The notes under the pieces: generated by a model
Seen by the model: only the letters and a program-made list of their open reading frames with translations
What the model was told of the DNA's origin: nothing
Database searches by the model: none
In this document: positions 1 through 8,948 of the stretch, piece after piece
How positions within the stretch are numbered: position 1 is the stretch's first letter
Layout: each line of letters opens with the position of its first letter
Made by a program: the position numbers and the translations under genes
Assembly: GCF_004769235.1 (NCBI RefSeq)
Contig: NZ_RQFG01000005.1
Location: forward strand, 372,001-436,000
Length of the DNA stretch: 64,000 bases
Source: Leptospira kanakyensis
GTDB taxonomy: Bacteria; Spirochaetota; Leptospiria; Leptospirales; Leptospiraceae
Direction of reading: 5' to 3'

Positions 1-1333
1 AAATGATTTCATATTGTAACCCGTAGTGACGGATTAAATAATCGATAGTATTTTCCGAGAAGTCAGAATTTTGTTTTTTTGCCCCTTGGATGAAAATTTC
101 AACATTCGGAATTTGTGAAGCATATAAATGTTGTTTTGCGGAAATGCTATCACCAGGTTTTTTATGTAATTTCTTTTGGATTCGTTTGAAAATTGATTCT
201 GCAAAATGTCGGCTTGTTGTATACTTCCCACCAGCTGCGGTAATGAGGCCTTGGATTCCATCACGAGCATGATCATAAAGTTCTGATCTTCTGGACGCCG
301 AATAAGTATCATCAGAACTTTCAATTAAAGGTCGTAATCCACCGTAAGCAAAAATAACATCATCAACACTTAACTTTTCTTTTAGATGAGAAGTTTCATT
401 GATATAATCAATAAATTCAACGATACTTTCCCTTGTGAGTTTCCAATCTTCCACATTACCAAAGTAAGACTTTTCAGTTGGACCAATCATTGAATGGCCA
501 CGCCAAGGAGCAAAACTAAAATGTCCTTTATCACCCACATACAAAGTCATTAGGTTTGTTAACTTTTTAGTAATGATATAGATTCCTTCCGAACGTTTTT
601 TCGGCATAGGTTGTTCTGTTTTAGGAGATTTAGAAAGAATATTGTGTGTCCAAGGTCCGGAAGCATTGACTGTTACCTTGGAACGAATTTGGTGTTTAAC
701 ACCGGTCAATACATCATGGACTTGAATCCCCGCAACAGCACCTTCCTTCCAAATTAAATCATCGACGATTGTATAGTTGGCAATTTTTGCACCATAGGAA
801 GCAGCAGACTTTAAAAAACTAAGTGTTAACCTTTCTGGACTCAAACAAATGGCATCATAAAAATAAGCCGCGTCCTCAAAATCACCTAAATTCTTTTCTA
901 AGAGTTCTTTTCGTTTGAGATATTTATGATTGGGAATTTGTTTGGATTCGTCCCAAGTCCACTTGCTATCAAAAGAAAGAAGGTCATAAACAAAAAGTCC
1001 AATCCTTGCAATGAGTCCCGGTTTCGGAAGGATCATTGGATAAGGATAAACTAAATTGGGTGCGATGTTGGAAAGAATCCTTCGTTCTCCTAGTGCTTCT
1101 CTCACAAGACCGATTTCAAACTGTTTTAAATAACGAAGCCCACCATGAATTAATTTCCCAGTGGCCGCAGAAGTGGCCCCACCAAAATCTTTTTTTTCAA
1201 GTAAGGCAACCGTATAACCACGACTTGCTGCTTCGTAAGCCAAAGTCGCACCGGTGATTCCTCCACCGATGATGGTAACATCAAATTCCTCACCTTCGTA
1301 TGACTCAATAAAACGTTCTAGTTTTAAATTCAT
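1..1333 (-). CDS. glpD: glycerol-3-phosphate dehydrogenase, FAD-dependent (3' end outside window)
   Basis: This protein oxidises sn-glycerol 3-phosphate to dihydroxyacetone phosphate at the membrane and passes electrons to quinone. Translation from the ATG at 1331-1333 begins MNLKLERFIE and reaches a dinucleotide-binding motif GGGITGATLAYEA near residues 22-34, followed by the GlpD-like stretch SAATGKLIHGGLRYL. The frame stays open for about 444 codons to the left edge, where the expected C-terminal domain is cut off. The start codon overlaps the stop of the upstream kinase gene by 4 nt (ATGA), so the two are translationally coupled in a leftward operon with an FGGY kinase. The family assignment is strong. 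Whether glycerol 3-phosphate comes from glycerol or from glycerophosphodiesters here is not visible. Confidence 0.93.
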   Translation of the reverse strand, partial: MNLKLERFIESYEGEEFDVTIIGGGITGATLAYEAASRGYTVALLEKKDFGGATSAATGKLIHGGLRYLKQFEIGLVREALGERRILSNIAPNLVYPYPMILPKPGLIARIGLFVYDLLSFDSKWTWDESKQIPNHKYLKRKELLEKNLGDFEDAAYFYDAICLSPERLTLSFLKSAASYGAKIANYTIVDDLIWKEGAVAGIQVHDVLTGVKHQIRSKVTVNASGPWTHNILSKSPKTEQPMPKKRSEGIYIITKKLTNLMTLYVGDKGHFSFAPWRGHSMIGPTEKSYFGNVEDWKLTRESIVEFIDYINETSHLKEKLSVDDVIFAYGGLRPLIESSDDTYSASRRSELYDHARDGIQGLITAAGGKYTTSRHFAESIFKRIQKKLHKKPGDSISAKQHLYASQIPNVEIFIQGAKKQNSDFSENTIDYLIRHYGLQYEII

Positions 1334-2181
1334 ACTTTCCCACCATTCACCACCAAACGAGCGATTTGTGTTTTTAAACTTTCCCTTTCGCTTTCAATAT
1401 TCCATAAACCCAAACGAAGGATGAGTGCAGGAAGTCTCCAAGCAGAAATTTCCGCGTCAGTAATCCCACTAAGTTTTTTATAGGCTTTCAAATATCCAGA
1501 GAGAATGAACTTTCTGACGATTGTATAAAAAATAATTTTTAATTTCGGTGTTCCCGGCCAAAGTTCACCATCGGTGAACAGTAGGAAGGTGAAAGCAACA
1601 TCTGCCGCCGAATTCCCTTTTGCCGCAGTCATCCAATCGATGATGATTTCATCCTTCCCTTCGACGATTACATTTTCTGGATGGAAATCTAAATGAAGAA
1701 TAGAATTTCCGTTTGGCAATCCGGCTATATAGGATTTGACTTTTTGTTTTTCACCAAGATTTAGAAAGGACAGTGGTTCAGAATCCAAACAATGATTTAA
1801 AATTTCTTTTATATCTTTAAAACGTTCTGATTCAATTTGATGGATCCCATAGTGCAAATGCGCCAATTTACCTGCAATGCGAAAGAGCTCCAATGGATTT
1901 TTATCAGGTAGTTTGGTCAGCGAAATTCCATTCAGACGATCAAAAATAATTCCAAATCGATTTCCCACTTTGGCTTTTCCGTAACATCGCATCTTGGATG
2001 CACCCTTTCTGTTGGCCTCAACAGTATTCTCTACCTCTAAATCAATTTCTGATTCTTTTGCCTCTGGAAAAAAAAGTTTTAGAATTCGATTCTCTGGCAA
2101 AATAAATAGATCCGCCGATCTACCAATTGCAAAAGGTTTCCCCAAACTTTCCATACTGTATTCAATGTTATGTTTAGCCAT
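1330..2181 (-). CDS. APH / choline kinase-family small-molecule kinase
   Basis: A 283-residue protein of the aminoglycoside phosphotransferase / choline-ethanolamine kinase fold. The Brenner catalytic loop HLDFHPEN lies at residues 163-170 and the metal-binding aspartate in IIIDW at about 182. An N-terminal lysine in ILKLF (about 35) is a candidate ATP-binding residue. The gene sits 15 nt after the FGGY kinase and its stop overlaps the glpD start, so it belongs to the same transcription unit. The family phosphorylates hydroxyls on small molecules such as choline, ethanolamine, homoserine or sugars. The neighbouring SLC49-like transporter makes an amino-alcohol worth testing, but that is inference. 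Nothing specifically suggests antibiotic resistance. Confidence 0.85.
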   Translation of the reverse strand: MAKHNIEYSMESLGKPFAIGRSADLFILPENRILKLFFPEAKESEIDLEVENTVEANRKGASKMRCYGKAKVGNRFGIIFDRLNGISLTKLPDKNPLELFRIAGKLAHLHYGIHQIESERFKDIKEILNHCLDSEPLSFLNLGEKQKVKSYIAGLPNGNSILHLDFHPENVIVEGKDEIIIDWMTAAKGNSAADVAFTFLLFTDGELWPGTPKLKIIFYTIVRKFILSGYLKAYKKLSGITDAEISAWRLPALILRLGLWNIESERESLKTQIARLVVNGGKV

Positions 2182-2196
2182 TTCCTATTCCCGATT

Positions 2197-3795
2197 TTAT
2201 GTATTTAAAATTGCAAAATTGTTTTGATTCACTTTGTAAAGGTTTTGAAAGACCTTAAAGTTTTTATCATAGATCTCTTTATGATTTGGATTGGGAATCC
2301 ATTTGTCTTGGATAGGAATCATCGATTTGATCTCTTCAAATTTTTGAATTTTTCCAATTCCAAAAGCTACGATTGCTGCGGCTCCCATCGCGCCAACGTT
2401 TTCCGGATGGACCACCCTTTCAATGGTTTTTCCAGTGATATCAGCTAACAACTGACAGATAAAGCCAGATCTTGCTACACCTCCCACAAAGCGAATTGTA
2501 TCAGAAGTAGGCACCTTCCGATGGGATAGTTCCAAAATCCAACGTTTGTGAAAAAGGATTCCTTCTACTACCGATCGAATGAGAGTTCTTTTGCCTGTAT
2601 TCAAACTGATGTTAAAGAAAATCCCTCTTGCTTTTGGGTCTTCAAAGGGACAACGGTTTCCATGAAGCCATGGCGTAAAGATAACTCCGTGAGACCCAGG
2701 CTCTGTATCTTTAATCGAATCAAACATAAACTCAAATAAACTTTCATACACAGCATCAGGGCCATCGGTGATTTTCTTTTTTTCCAAATATAAATCAATT
2801 TCATCTAAAGCCAAGTGGTCTCTTACCCATTGTAAACATTTACCCGATGTTTCTTGTTCCCCAAAAAAATTATAAAAACCTTCTCGGGCTCCAACGATGG
2901 ATGCGATCCTTGCTCCAATATCAACAGTTCTCTTTTTGGTTACGGTTGCTATCCATCCAGAAGTTCCTGCATAAATATGAGTGTCACCTTCGCTCACTGC
3001 CCCGGCTCCCACTCCAATGAGAGAGGCGTCACCACCACCACCAAACACTGCTATGTTTTCTTTGAGTCCTAAATACTCGGCAGCTTCTTTTGTAAGTCCT
3101 CCCACACGATCAGAGGAATTCACAATCTTTGGCAAATGATCCAAACGAACTCCGAACAATTTACATAAAAGAGGACTCCAATTTCCTTTTCCAACCCTTG
3201 AGTTATATAAAAAAGTAGCAAAGGCAGAATCTCTAGTCATCACAGCTTCGTTTGTAGAGCGTGCGATTAGATATTCCTTTACATCAAACCACCACTTCAC
3301 TTTCGAAAATACTTCTGGTTCATTTTTTTCGACCCATTTGTATTTCCAAATGGGATCTTTCACGCTGGCAGCCACTGCTCCCGTGATCCAAAGAGATAAC
3401 AAGAGTTTAATGGCATTGATCCCTTCAATTTTAAAACCGTGTACAATCCCTTGTTTCATTTCCCTTGTGGCCCTTTGGTCCATATAACTCATCGCCGGGC
3501 GTACGGCTTGAAACTTCGAATCGGTGAGCACAAGGCCCTGCATCTGCGAACAAAAGGAAATCCCTTGGATGGCGTCTGGATGGATTTTGGATTGGGTTAG
3601 AATTTGCGCCGTGGTGTCCTTCATCGATGACCACCAATCTTCCGGATTTTGTTCCGCACCCCCGTTTTCCAAAAGTTGGATCGAATATTCCTTTGTGGCG
3701 GACTGAACCAGCTCCAATGCCTGAGTCATCCGAAAGAGGCAGGTTTTGACTCCGGTTGTTCCTATATCATAGGTAAGTATGTATTCCGATTCCAT
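2197..3795 (-). CDS. FGGY-family carbohydrate kinase (xylulokinase/glycerol kinase-like)
   Basis: A 532-residue cytoplasmic sugar or polyol kinase of the FGGY family. The N-terminal ATPase-fold phosphate motif DIGTTG lies at residues 10-15. The central FGGGGDA and YAGTSGW stretches and the C-terminal RFVGGVARSG motif (the usual GG-x-(A/S)-(K/R)-S adenosine-binding region) are all present. The start at 3795 is preferred because a good Shine-Dalgarno (CTGGAG) precedes it; a 32-codon upstream extension opens with GTG inside the palindrome at 3876-3891 and is probably the untranslated leader. Co-transcription with glpD suggests glycerol as a substrate, but sequence alone does not separate glycerol, xylulose or another polyol. 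Confidence 0.88.
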   Translation of the reverse strand: MESEYILTYDIGTTGVKTCLFRMTQALELVQSATKEYSIQLLENGGAEQNPEDWWSSMKDTTAQILTQSKIHPDAIQGISFCSQMQGLVLTDSKFQAVRPAMSYMDQRATREMKQGIVHGFKIEGINAIKLLLSLWITGAVAASVKDPIWKYKWVEKNEPEVFSKVKWWFDVKEYLIARSTNEAVMTRDSAFATFLYNSRVGKGNWSPLLCKLFGVRLDHLPKIVNSSDRVGGLTKEAAEYLGLKENIAVFGGGGDASLIGVGAGAVSEGDTHIYAGTSGWIATVTKKRTVDIGARIASIVGAREGFYNFFGEQETSGKCLQWVRDHLALDEIDLYLEKKKITDGPDAVYESLFEFMFDSIKDTEPGSHGVIFTPWLHGNRCPFEDPKARGIFFNISLNTGKRTLIRSVVEGILFHKRWILELSHRKVPTSDTIRFVGGVARSGFICQLLADITGKTIERVVHPENVGAMGAAAIVAFGIGKIQKFEEIKSMIPIQDKWIPNPNHKEIYDKNFKVFQNLYKVNQNNFAILNT

Positions 3796-3875
3796 GAAAA
3801 CTCCAGCGAACTCACAAAAGACAGATAACCGCCGCAACCAGCAGTTTATCGTTTTTCTCTCAGAAAAAGAAAAAA

Positions 3876-3891
3876 GTGAGTGATCACTCAC
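3876..3891. promoter_or_regulatory. perfect 16-bp palindromic operator
   Basis: GTGAGTGATCACTCAC is identical to its reverse complement. It lies in the divergent interval between the FGGY kinase operon (leftward) and the SLC49-like transporter (rightward), 81 nt upstream of the kinase start. The same core occurs with 14 of 16 matches at 10432-10447, beside a TetR-family gene. Palindromes of this size in such a position are typical TetR-family operators. The binding protein is inferred, not shown. Confidence 0.7.
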
Positions 3892-4013
3892 AAAGAATTA
3901 GAATCATCAGCTCCTATGGCAAATCATTTTCCTTCGGCATTTCTTCTTAAGAGAATTTATTCCGAACAAATGTTTGAAAGCAAAATCCATCGATTGTAAA
4001 ATAGGGAGTCAAA

Positions 4014-5219
4014 ATGAGCCAAAACCAACCAAAATTATATGTTTACCGTTGGGTCGTCCTGTTCGCATACATCGTCATCACTGCAACGATTTGTTTGCAA
4101 TGGCTGACCTATGCTTCGATCGCACGCGATGCCAAAGAATTTTATCATGTAAGCCCCCTGCAAATTGATTTACTCTCTCTAGTATTCCTCGGTGTTTTTG
4201 TCATCATAGCCATTCCTGCTTCTTACGTGATTGATACCTACGGGATCAAAAAAGGAGTTGGGTTTGGAGCCATACTAACCGGTGTTTGCGGGTTACTCAA
4301 AGGAATTTATGCCGCCGATTATACAGTTGTCCTTATCTGCCAAATTGGCTTGGCCGTAGCACAACCGTTTTTACTGAATGCCGTCACAAAGATTAGTGTC
4401 TTGTGGTTTCCCATCCAAGAAAGAGCCACGGCCGTAGCCCTGGGAACTCTCGCACAATTTCTCGGAATCATTCTTGTGATGATCCTCACCCCCATCTTAC
4501 TCCAATCGGGAAATTCCATTCCTGAGGTCATGATGATTTATGGTTTTGTTTCTGTGGCTTCCGCCATTCTTTTTCTTCTGCTCATCAAAGAAAAACCTCC
4601 GACTTCTCCAAGCACTCACGGCGAAGACCATGAACTCCCGTTCTTAGAAGGACTTCGTTTTCTATGGAAACAGAAGGATATGAGAAAAATCCTATTTTTA
4701 TTTCTCATTGGCCTTGGAGTCTTCAATGCAGTCAGCACTTGTATTGATCAAATCTGCGAAATCAAAGGACTGAATATCGAAGAATCAGGGCTCGTGGGTG
4801 GAGTGATGCTCATCTCTGGAATCATTGGTGGGATCATCATTCCTCCGTTATCCGATAAATTACAAAAAAGAAAATCATTCCTCATCATTGCGATGGCTGG
4901 ATTCTTAATAGGCCTTAGTTTATTTACCTTATTCCAAGGTTTTATTTTCCTACTCACAGGTTCTGTGATCATTGGATTTTTTCTACTCGGGATTGGTGCC
5001 CCTATCGGATTCCAATACTGCGCGGAGATCACATCCCCCGCACCAGAGTCCACTTCGCAAGGATTGTTACTTCTAGTTGGACAAGTATCAGGAATTTTAT
5101 TTATCTTAGGATTAAACTTTTTTGGGATGATATCGTTTCTTTATATCCTTCTCATCTTGTCGCTGATTAATTTTGTGATGGTGTTTTGGTTAAAAGAATC
5201 ACCGTTTATGGAAAGTTGA
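4014..5219 (+). CDS. SLC49/FLVCR-like MFS transporter
   Basis: A 401-residue polytopic protein with about 12 hydrophobic segments and a central charged loop near residue 190, as in the major facilitator superfamily. The stretch VLWFPIQERATAVALGTLA after the fourth or fifth segment resembles the WFP-x-x-x-RATA signature of SLC49A3/FLVCR-type carriers rather than drug exporters. The start has a clear ribosome site (AGGGAG) just upstream. Eukaryotic FLVCR1 and FLVCR2 carry choline and ethanolamine; bacterial relatives are mostly uncharacterised. The gene diverges from the kinase operon across a shared palindrome, so co-regulation is likely. Substrate is unknown; a small polyol or amino-alcohol used by the adjacent kinases is a reasonable guess. 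Confidence 0.8.
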   Translation: MSQNQPKLYVYRWVVLFAYIVITATICLQWLTYASIARDAKEFYHVSPLQIDLLSLVFLGVFVIIAIPASYVIDTYGIKKGVGFGAILTGVCGLLKGIYAADYTVVLICQIGLAVAQPFLLNAVTKISVLWFPIQERATAVALGTLAQFLGIILVMILTPILLQSGNSIPEVMMIYGFVSVASAILFLLLIKEKPPTSPSTHGEDHELPFLEGLRFLWKQKDMRKILFLFLIGLGVFNAVSTCIDQICEIKGLNIEESGLVGGVMLISGIIGGIIIPPLSDKLQKRKSFLIIAMAGFLIGLSLFTLFQGFIFLLTGSVIIGFFLLGIGAPIGFQYCAEITSPAPESTSQGLLLLVGQVSGILFILGLNFFGMISFLYILLILSLINFVMVFWLKESPFMES

Positions 5220-5314
5220 TTGAGGAAATATTCGGCACACAGGTAGTCAATGGGAATTGCCCCCTGTGCCAGAATGAGGAGCGCAAAGATTCTTCGATCA
5301 CAAACACTCTCTCA

Positions 5315-5917
5315 TCACTTGAGCGACATCTTGACTGCTTTGTTAATACAAGCACTCATAGTTGGGAAAAGATAAGTATCACTGGTTGCTGCATAAGCAC
5401 CTTTCGAATAAAAATCATCTCCTCCTGTAAATCCATCGGCAAACCGGAGACGATAATCTGAACGATCTTTTGATTCTGGGCTAATTTTAAAAAGTTTTAT
5501 CTTCCTTCTGTCGCCTTTATAACTGAGTTCAAAGACTTGGGAAGAGATTTTCTTTACATCTAACATATAGAAGGTGCGGTCGAATAAAAATTTCAAAACA
5601 GCCTCACCTTTCTTGGTGTCAAGAGCAAGACATGCATACCGAGTGATTTGTCTGTTATCACTATGAGTGCCGACTAAATTCGCAAAAGTGGCAGTTTGAA
5701 TGATAAAGTAATAAGCATCCATCTGGTAGGGTTGAAACGGTCCAGGGATAGGAGTGATATCGTCAATTTGGCCAAACGGTGCATTGAATTGGAATTCCCA
5801 ACCCTCAGGCAGGTCAGGGTCAGGAGTCATTGTTTCTGCAACCGATTCTGTTATGAAGGTGAAAAAACAAATTACCAGTAACAAAACACCGAGAATGAGA
5901 TGATTAAATTTTATCAA
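5315..5917 (-). CDS. hypothetical exported protein
   Basis: A 200-residue protein with a hydrophobic N-terminal signal (about residues 8-27, ending near ESVAET), so probably periplasmic or surface-exposed. I do not recognise a domain. There is no in-frame ATG near the start. The only good option is TTG at 5915-5917, embedded in the last codons of the upstream gene (14-nt overlap), which implies coupled translation. It is the last gene of a three-gene leftward cluster whose first two members are paralogues of each other; this one is shorter and not obviously homologous to them. Confidence 0.7.
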   Translation of the reverse strand: MIKFNHLILGVLLLVICFFTFITESVAETMTPDPDLPEGWEFQFNAPFGQIDDITPIPGPFQPYQMDAYYFIIQTATFANLVGTHSDNRQITRYACLALDTKKGEAVLKFLFDRTFYMLDVKKISSQVFELSYKGDRRKIKLFKISPESKDRSDYRLRFADGFTGGDDFYSKGAYAATSDTYLFPTMSACINKAVKMSLK

Positions 5918-6692
5918 TTTGTTTTAAAACCTCAGTGTATTCCCCACGTTCTTTATACCCAAGATAAAAATCTTCAGCACATAATGGTTTTCCTTCTTCC
6001 CCAGGGTATACTTCCAACACTTTTAACTGCAACACGATGATTGTTCCAGGCACATTTTCTGTAGATCCTACTGGTTTGTAGGCAGGCATTGGGTATACAA
6101 TGTCAGCTTGGTTGGGAAACGAGACTTCAAAACTTTTTGTTTTTCTAAATTCATCATAAACATGATAACTCATTCCATTATTAATTTCATAGTATTGAGT
6201 CTCAAAAAAAGTAATCCTCAATTTTTTGATTCTTGCAAACTCATCCTGTATTTTCCCATCTACTTCACAATAGTTTTTAAATGCAAAATGATGAGTGTCC
6301 TGCATGTTCTGTACTTTATGTTTTGGGGAATATTTCGCACTCGAATCGACTTCTTGAATGGCATGAAACAGATATAAGGATTCTCCAACACCTTGGTTTT
6401 TGGAAACAAGCCACTTTCGTTTGTTTCCAAATTTTTGAATGTATTCGTCTCTGTTCTTACTTTTTAACATGGATTTAAAATTACCATCTATTACGTAGTA
6501 ATTTACTGTAAAAAAATGTTGGTCTTTTGAAGATGCGATCGGGAAACCACAGGAGCAATTCTGGTTGTAATGATTTATATATTTTACAATCGAATTTAAA
6601 TCTGCTTTTTCATCAGCGTGAAGACCTGATACCACAAAAACAAAAAATAAGATGTGAAAAATACCAAAAATGATTTGTTTAAATTTTATCAA
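5904..6692 (-). CDS. hypothetical exported protein, paralogue of the upstream gene
   Basis: A 262-residue protein with a signal peptide (hydrophobic residues about 6-23, followed by LHADEKADL). It shares with the product of 6679-7446 a cysteine motif near residue 46 (NCSCG here, NCSC there), the stretch KRKWLVSKNQGVGESLYLFH, the PMPAYKPVG motif, and the C-terminal LCAEDFYLG and EVLKQIDKI. The start is a TTG at 6690-6692 inside the end of the preceding gene. No known domain is recognised. Two conserved cysteines only one residue apart could bind a metal or form disulfides after export; that is speculation. Confidence 0.75.
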   Translation of the reverse strand: MIKFKQIIFGIFHILFFVFVVSGLHADEKADLNSIVKYINHYNQNCSCGFPIASSKDQHFFTVNYYVIDGNFKSMLKSKNRDEYIQKFGNKRKWLVSKNQGVGESLYLFHAIQEVDSSAKYSPKHKVQNMQDTHHFAFKNYCEVDGKIQDEFARIKKLRITFFETQYYEINNGMSYHVYDEFRKTKSFEVSFPNQADIVYPMPAYKPVGSTENVPGTIIVLQLKVLEVYPGEEGKPLCAEDFYLGYKERGEYTEVLKQIDKI

Positions 6693-7446
6693 TTTGTTTC
6701 AAAACCTCTATATATTCCCCGCGCCATTTTTCACCTAGATAAAAATCCTCTGCACATAAGGGTTGGCCTTCTTTCCCTGAATATACCTCTAGAACTGTAA
6801 GTTTCATAAGGAATATATTGCCCCGCGAATTCTCCGTATGACCAACTGGTTTATATGCAGGCATCGGCTGCACAATACTTGCCTCATTAGGGAAAGAAAT
6901 CTCAAATGACTCCGTTTTTTTAAATGGTGTCACCAGGGCATAACTCATCATATTATTTACGAGCTGATATTTGGATTCAAAAAAAGTAATCTTTAGTTTT
7001 TTGATACGAGCGAAGTCTTCACTTATCTTCCCGCCAACCTCGCAATAGTTTTTAAATGCAAAATTGTGTATATCTTGAATGTTTTTTACCTTAAATTCTG
7101 GTGAATAATCCCAAAATTCATTCACTTCTCGAAACTCATGGAATAGATACAGAGACTCACCTACGCCTTGGTTTTTCGAGACTAACCACTTACGTTTGTT
7201 ACCCCATTTTTGAATTGCTTCTTGTCGAGATGAACTATTCAAAAGCATTTTAAAAAAGCCATCTTTCGCATAATAATTAACTGAATACAAATTTTGATCT
7301 TTTTCACTGGCATAAAGCAACGTACAAGAACAGTTTACGCCTTTTTCGTTAATATATTTTGTTATATGTTGAATATCTTTACGTTCATCAGCATCTAAAT
7401 TGTAAATTGACAAGGCAAGAAAACAAGAAATCAAAATTTTCTTCAT
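6679..7446 (-). CDS. hypothetical exported protein, first of a tandem paralogue pair
   Basis: A 255-residue protein if started at the ATG at 7444-7446 (MKKILISCFLALSIYNLDA), which gives a classic signal peptide; a GTG five codons upstream is open but less likely. It is a clear paralogue of the next gene (same NCSC, NQGVGESLYLFH and PMPAYKPVGHTEN blocks, same C-terminus). The final 21 nt including the stop are repeated exactly at the end of the downstream copy, marking a tandem duplication. Function is unknown; export and conserved cysteines are the only handles. Confidence 0.75.
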   Translation of the reverse strand: MKKILISCFLALSIYNLDADERKDIQHITKYINEKGVNCSCTLLYASEKDQNLYSVNYYAKDGFFKMLLNSSSRQEAIQKWGNKRKWLVSKNQGVGESLYLFHEFREVNEFWDYSPEFKVKNIQDIHNFAFKNYCEVGGKISEDFARIKKLKITFFESKYQLVNNMMSYALVTPFKKTESFEISFPNEASIVQPMPAYKPVGHTENSRGNIFLMKLTVLEVYSGKEGQPLCAEDFYLGEKWRGEYIEVLKQIDKI

Positions 7447-7729
7447 AGAATGATTGCACACATACTGCCGACAAACCGAACTTTAAAATCTTCCCCTGGA
7501 TTAAGGAATCAGATTCATTGGAATGGTGAATGGATGGCAGTTCCTTTCACAATTGGTAAATCGAAAATAAATTAGAGTCAAATCTAAAATAGCAACTTTC
7601 AACTACTTAACGTATGCTTAATGCATATCACCACCGAGGTTAGAGAATAGATCTAGAATGGACTTGGCATTCCCAGGATGGAAAACGGGTTATATGAATG
7701 AAAACTTAGAACGAATCGTTCGTTTTGAA

Positions 7730-7990
7730 TTATTTCTTAGAAGAGGATAGGTCACCTGTACCAAGTAGGAGGCCTGCCACACTGATATCTTCATCTAATT
7801 CTTCCCAGTGAATTCCAATCCCCCCTCCGCTAATTTCAAATCGATCCAGTTGTTCTTTCTTTGCTTTTCTTAATCGAGGAAAGAATGCAAGCGGTACGGA
7901 TAAAGATCTACCATCATACAAAGAGATCCAAAGGTTATCGTCATCAAACCAAATTTTTTGTGCTTTTGCTTCAGAGATTAAAGAATTCAT
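7730..7990 (-). CDS. DUF2442 domain protein
   Basis: An 86-residue protein matching the small DUF2442 family: an IWFDDDNLWISLYDGR start, a PLAFFPRLRKA middle and an IHWEELDEDISVAGLL end. It is the downstream member of a two-gene unit and overlaps the DUF4160 gene by 20 nt. DUF2442 and DUF4160 genes are frequently neighbours and have been proposed as a toxin-antitoxin-like pair. No activity is established that I can point to. Confidence 0.85.
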   Translation of the reverse strand: MNSLISEAKAQKIWFDDDNLWISLYDGRSLSVPLAFFPRLRKAKKEQLDRFEISGGGIGIHWEELDEDISVAGLLLGTGDLSSSKK

Positions 7991-8216
7991 TCCATTTGCC
8001 CTCTATTAGATTTGAATTTATTTCTATTTCTTCTTCAATCCAATTTAATTCTTTAGATGTAAAGCCGTAATTATCAACTAAAATTGCGTTTGGTTTCATC
8101 CAAAATTTTGCAATTTTCTCACCCTTTCTTACGTGAATATGTAATGGCTCACGAGGGTTACCCTCGTTCGAAAAGAAGAAAAATTTATAACCATTCCTTT
8201 CAAATACCTTCGGCAT
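7971..8216 (-). CDS. DUF4160 domain protein
   Basis: An 81-residue protein with the DUF4160 hallmarks: FFFFSNEGNPREPLHIHV near residues 13-30, AKFWMKP, and a C-terminal acidic helix with EGKWNEFF. It is the first gene of an overlapping pair with DUF2442 (20 nt). The arrangement suggests stoichiometric co-expression and a toxin-antitoxin-like or regulatory module. A weak inverted repeat TCTAAA-TG-TTTAGA lies about 50 nt upstream at 8263-8276 and could be an operator; support is weak. Confidence 0.85.
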   Translation of the reverse strand: MPKVFERNGYKFFFFSNEGNPREPLHIHVRKGEKIAKFWMKPNAILVDNYGFTSKELNWIEEEIEINSNLIEGKWNEFFNL

Positions 8217-8368
8217 ATATCTATCAGAGAATAAATCAATCGTTTCTGCAACAACTAAACTGTCTAAATGTTTAGAGCAGCTAACTTACTTTTATAAAGA
8301 ATAAAGCTCAAAGAAAAGTATTTATTTGCTGTTAAGCGGCACATCAAAAACAAATGACCCAATTTCTT

Positions 8369-8863
8369 TTATTTCAATTTACTGCGTTTGATGTCCTCAA
8401 TAATTTCCGAAGTCACCTGAATCAAATGATTTTCAATTTGTTTCGTAAGCCGATCCAAATCACTAAAATCGGGATTTTCAATAAGGATCGTTTCCAAAAT
8501 GGAATATTGTGGTTTGGTTGTTCTATTTTTATTCCACTTCGTGTTTTTAAAATACTCCCAATACCTTTCTTGGATGGGAATGGTTTGCCCCAAAAGCCAA
8601 ACTTCAAATTGCATTTTTGGATGGTTTAACACAAGCCCCATCTTTAATTTTCTATCTTTCAAGAACTTGTTCGAATAATAGAAATAGGTATAGTCCATAT
8701 AGCCTTGGAAAAGACTTCCAAAGGAATAACTTTTAGAGAGGTTTTTGGATAAAGTGGTGCCGAGTTTGGTTACGTATTTGACAAGACCTGCATATGCTTC
8801 TTGGATGTCTCCTATCTGGAGTTGTTTTTTGTATGCATTTACATAATCATTGAAGTCTTTCAT
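8369..8863 (-). CDS. DUF7000-like cytoplasmic protein
   Basis: A 164-residue soluble protein. Its N-terminus (MKDFNDYVNAYKKQLQIGDI), the internal YMDYTYFYYSNKFLKDRKLK and the FEVWLLGQ stretch match the small family I know as DUF7000, found scattered in Firmicutes and environmental bacteria, with unknown function. No signal peptide or membrane segment. It stands alone, leftward, with an 85-nt gap before the HAD gene. The family assignment is from pattern memory only. Confidence 0.65.
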   Translation of the reverse strand: MKDFNDYVNAYKKQLQIGDIQEAYAGLVKYVTKLGTTLSKNLSKSYSFGSLFQGYMDYTYFYYSNKFLKDRKLKMGLVLNHPKMQFEVWLLGQTIPIQERYWEYFKNTKWNKNRTTKPQYSILETILIENPDFSDLDRLTKQIENHLIQVTSEIIEDIKRSKLK

Positions 8864-8948
8864 AGGGCAACCTTCCGCTTCTCTTAATATTTATTTGTCA
8901 CTGTTATCGCAGACAAGAATACAAAACACGCAAACGAATTATCACTTG

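Noticed and set aside
2601..3637. Several open frames opposite or inside the FGGY kinase gene
   Set aside because: They have no ribosome sites, no recognisable protein features, and lie entirely within a well-supported gene.
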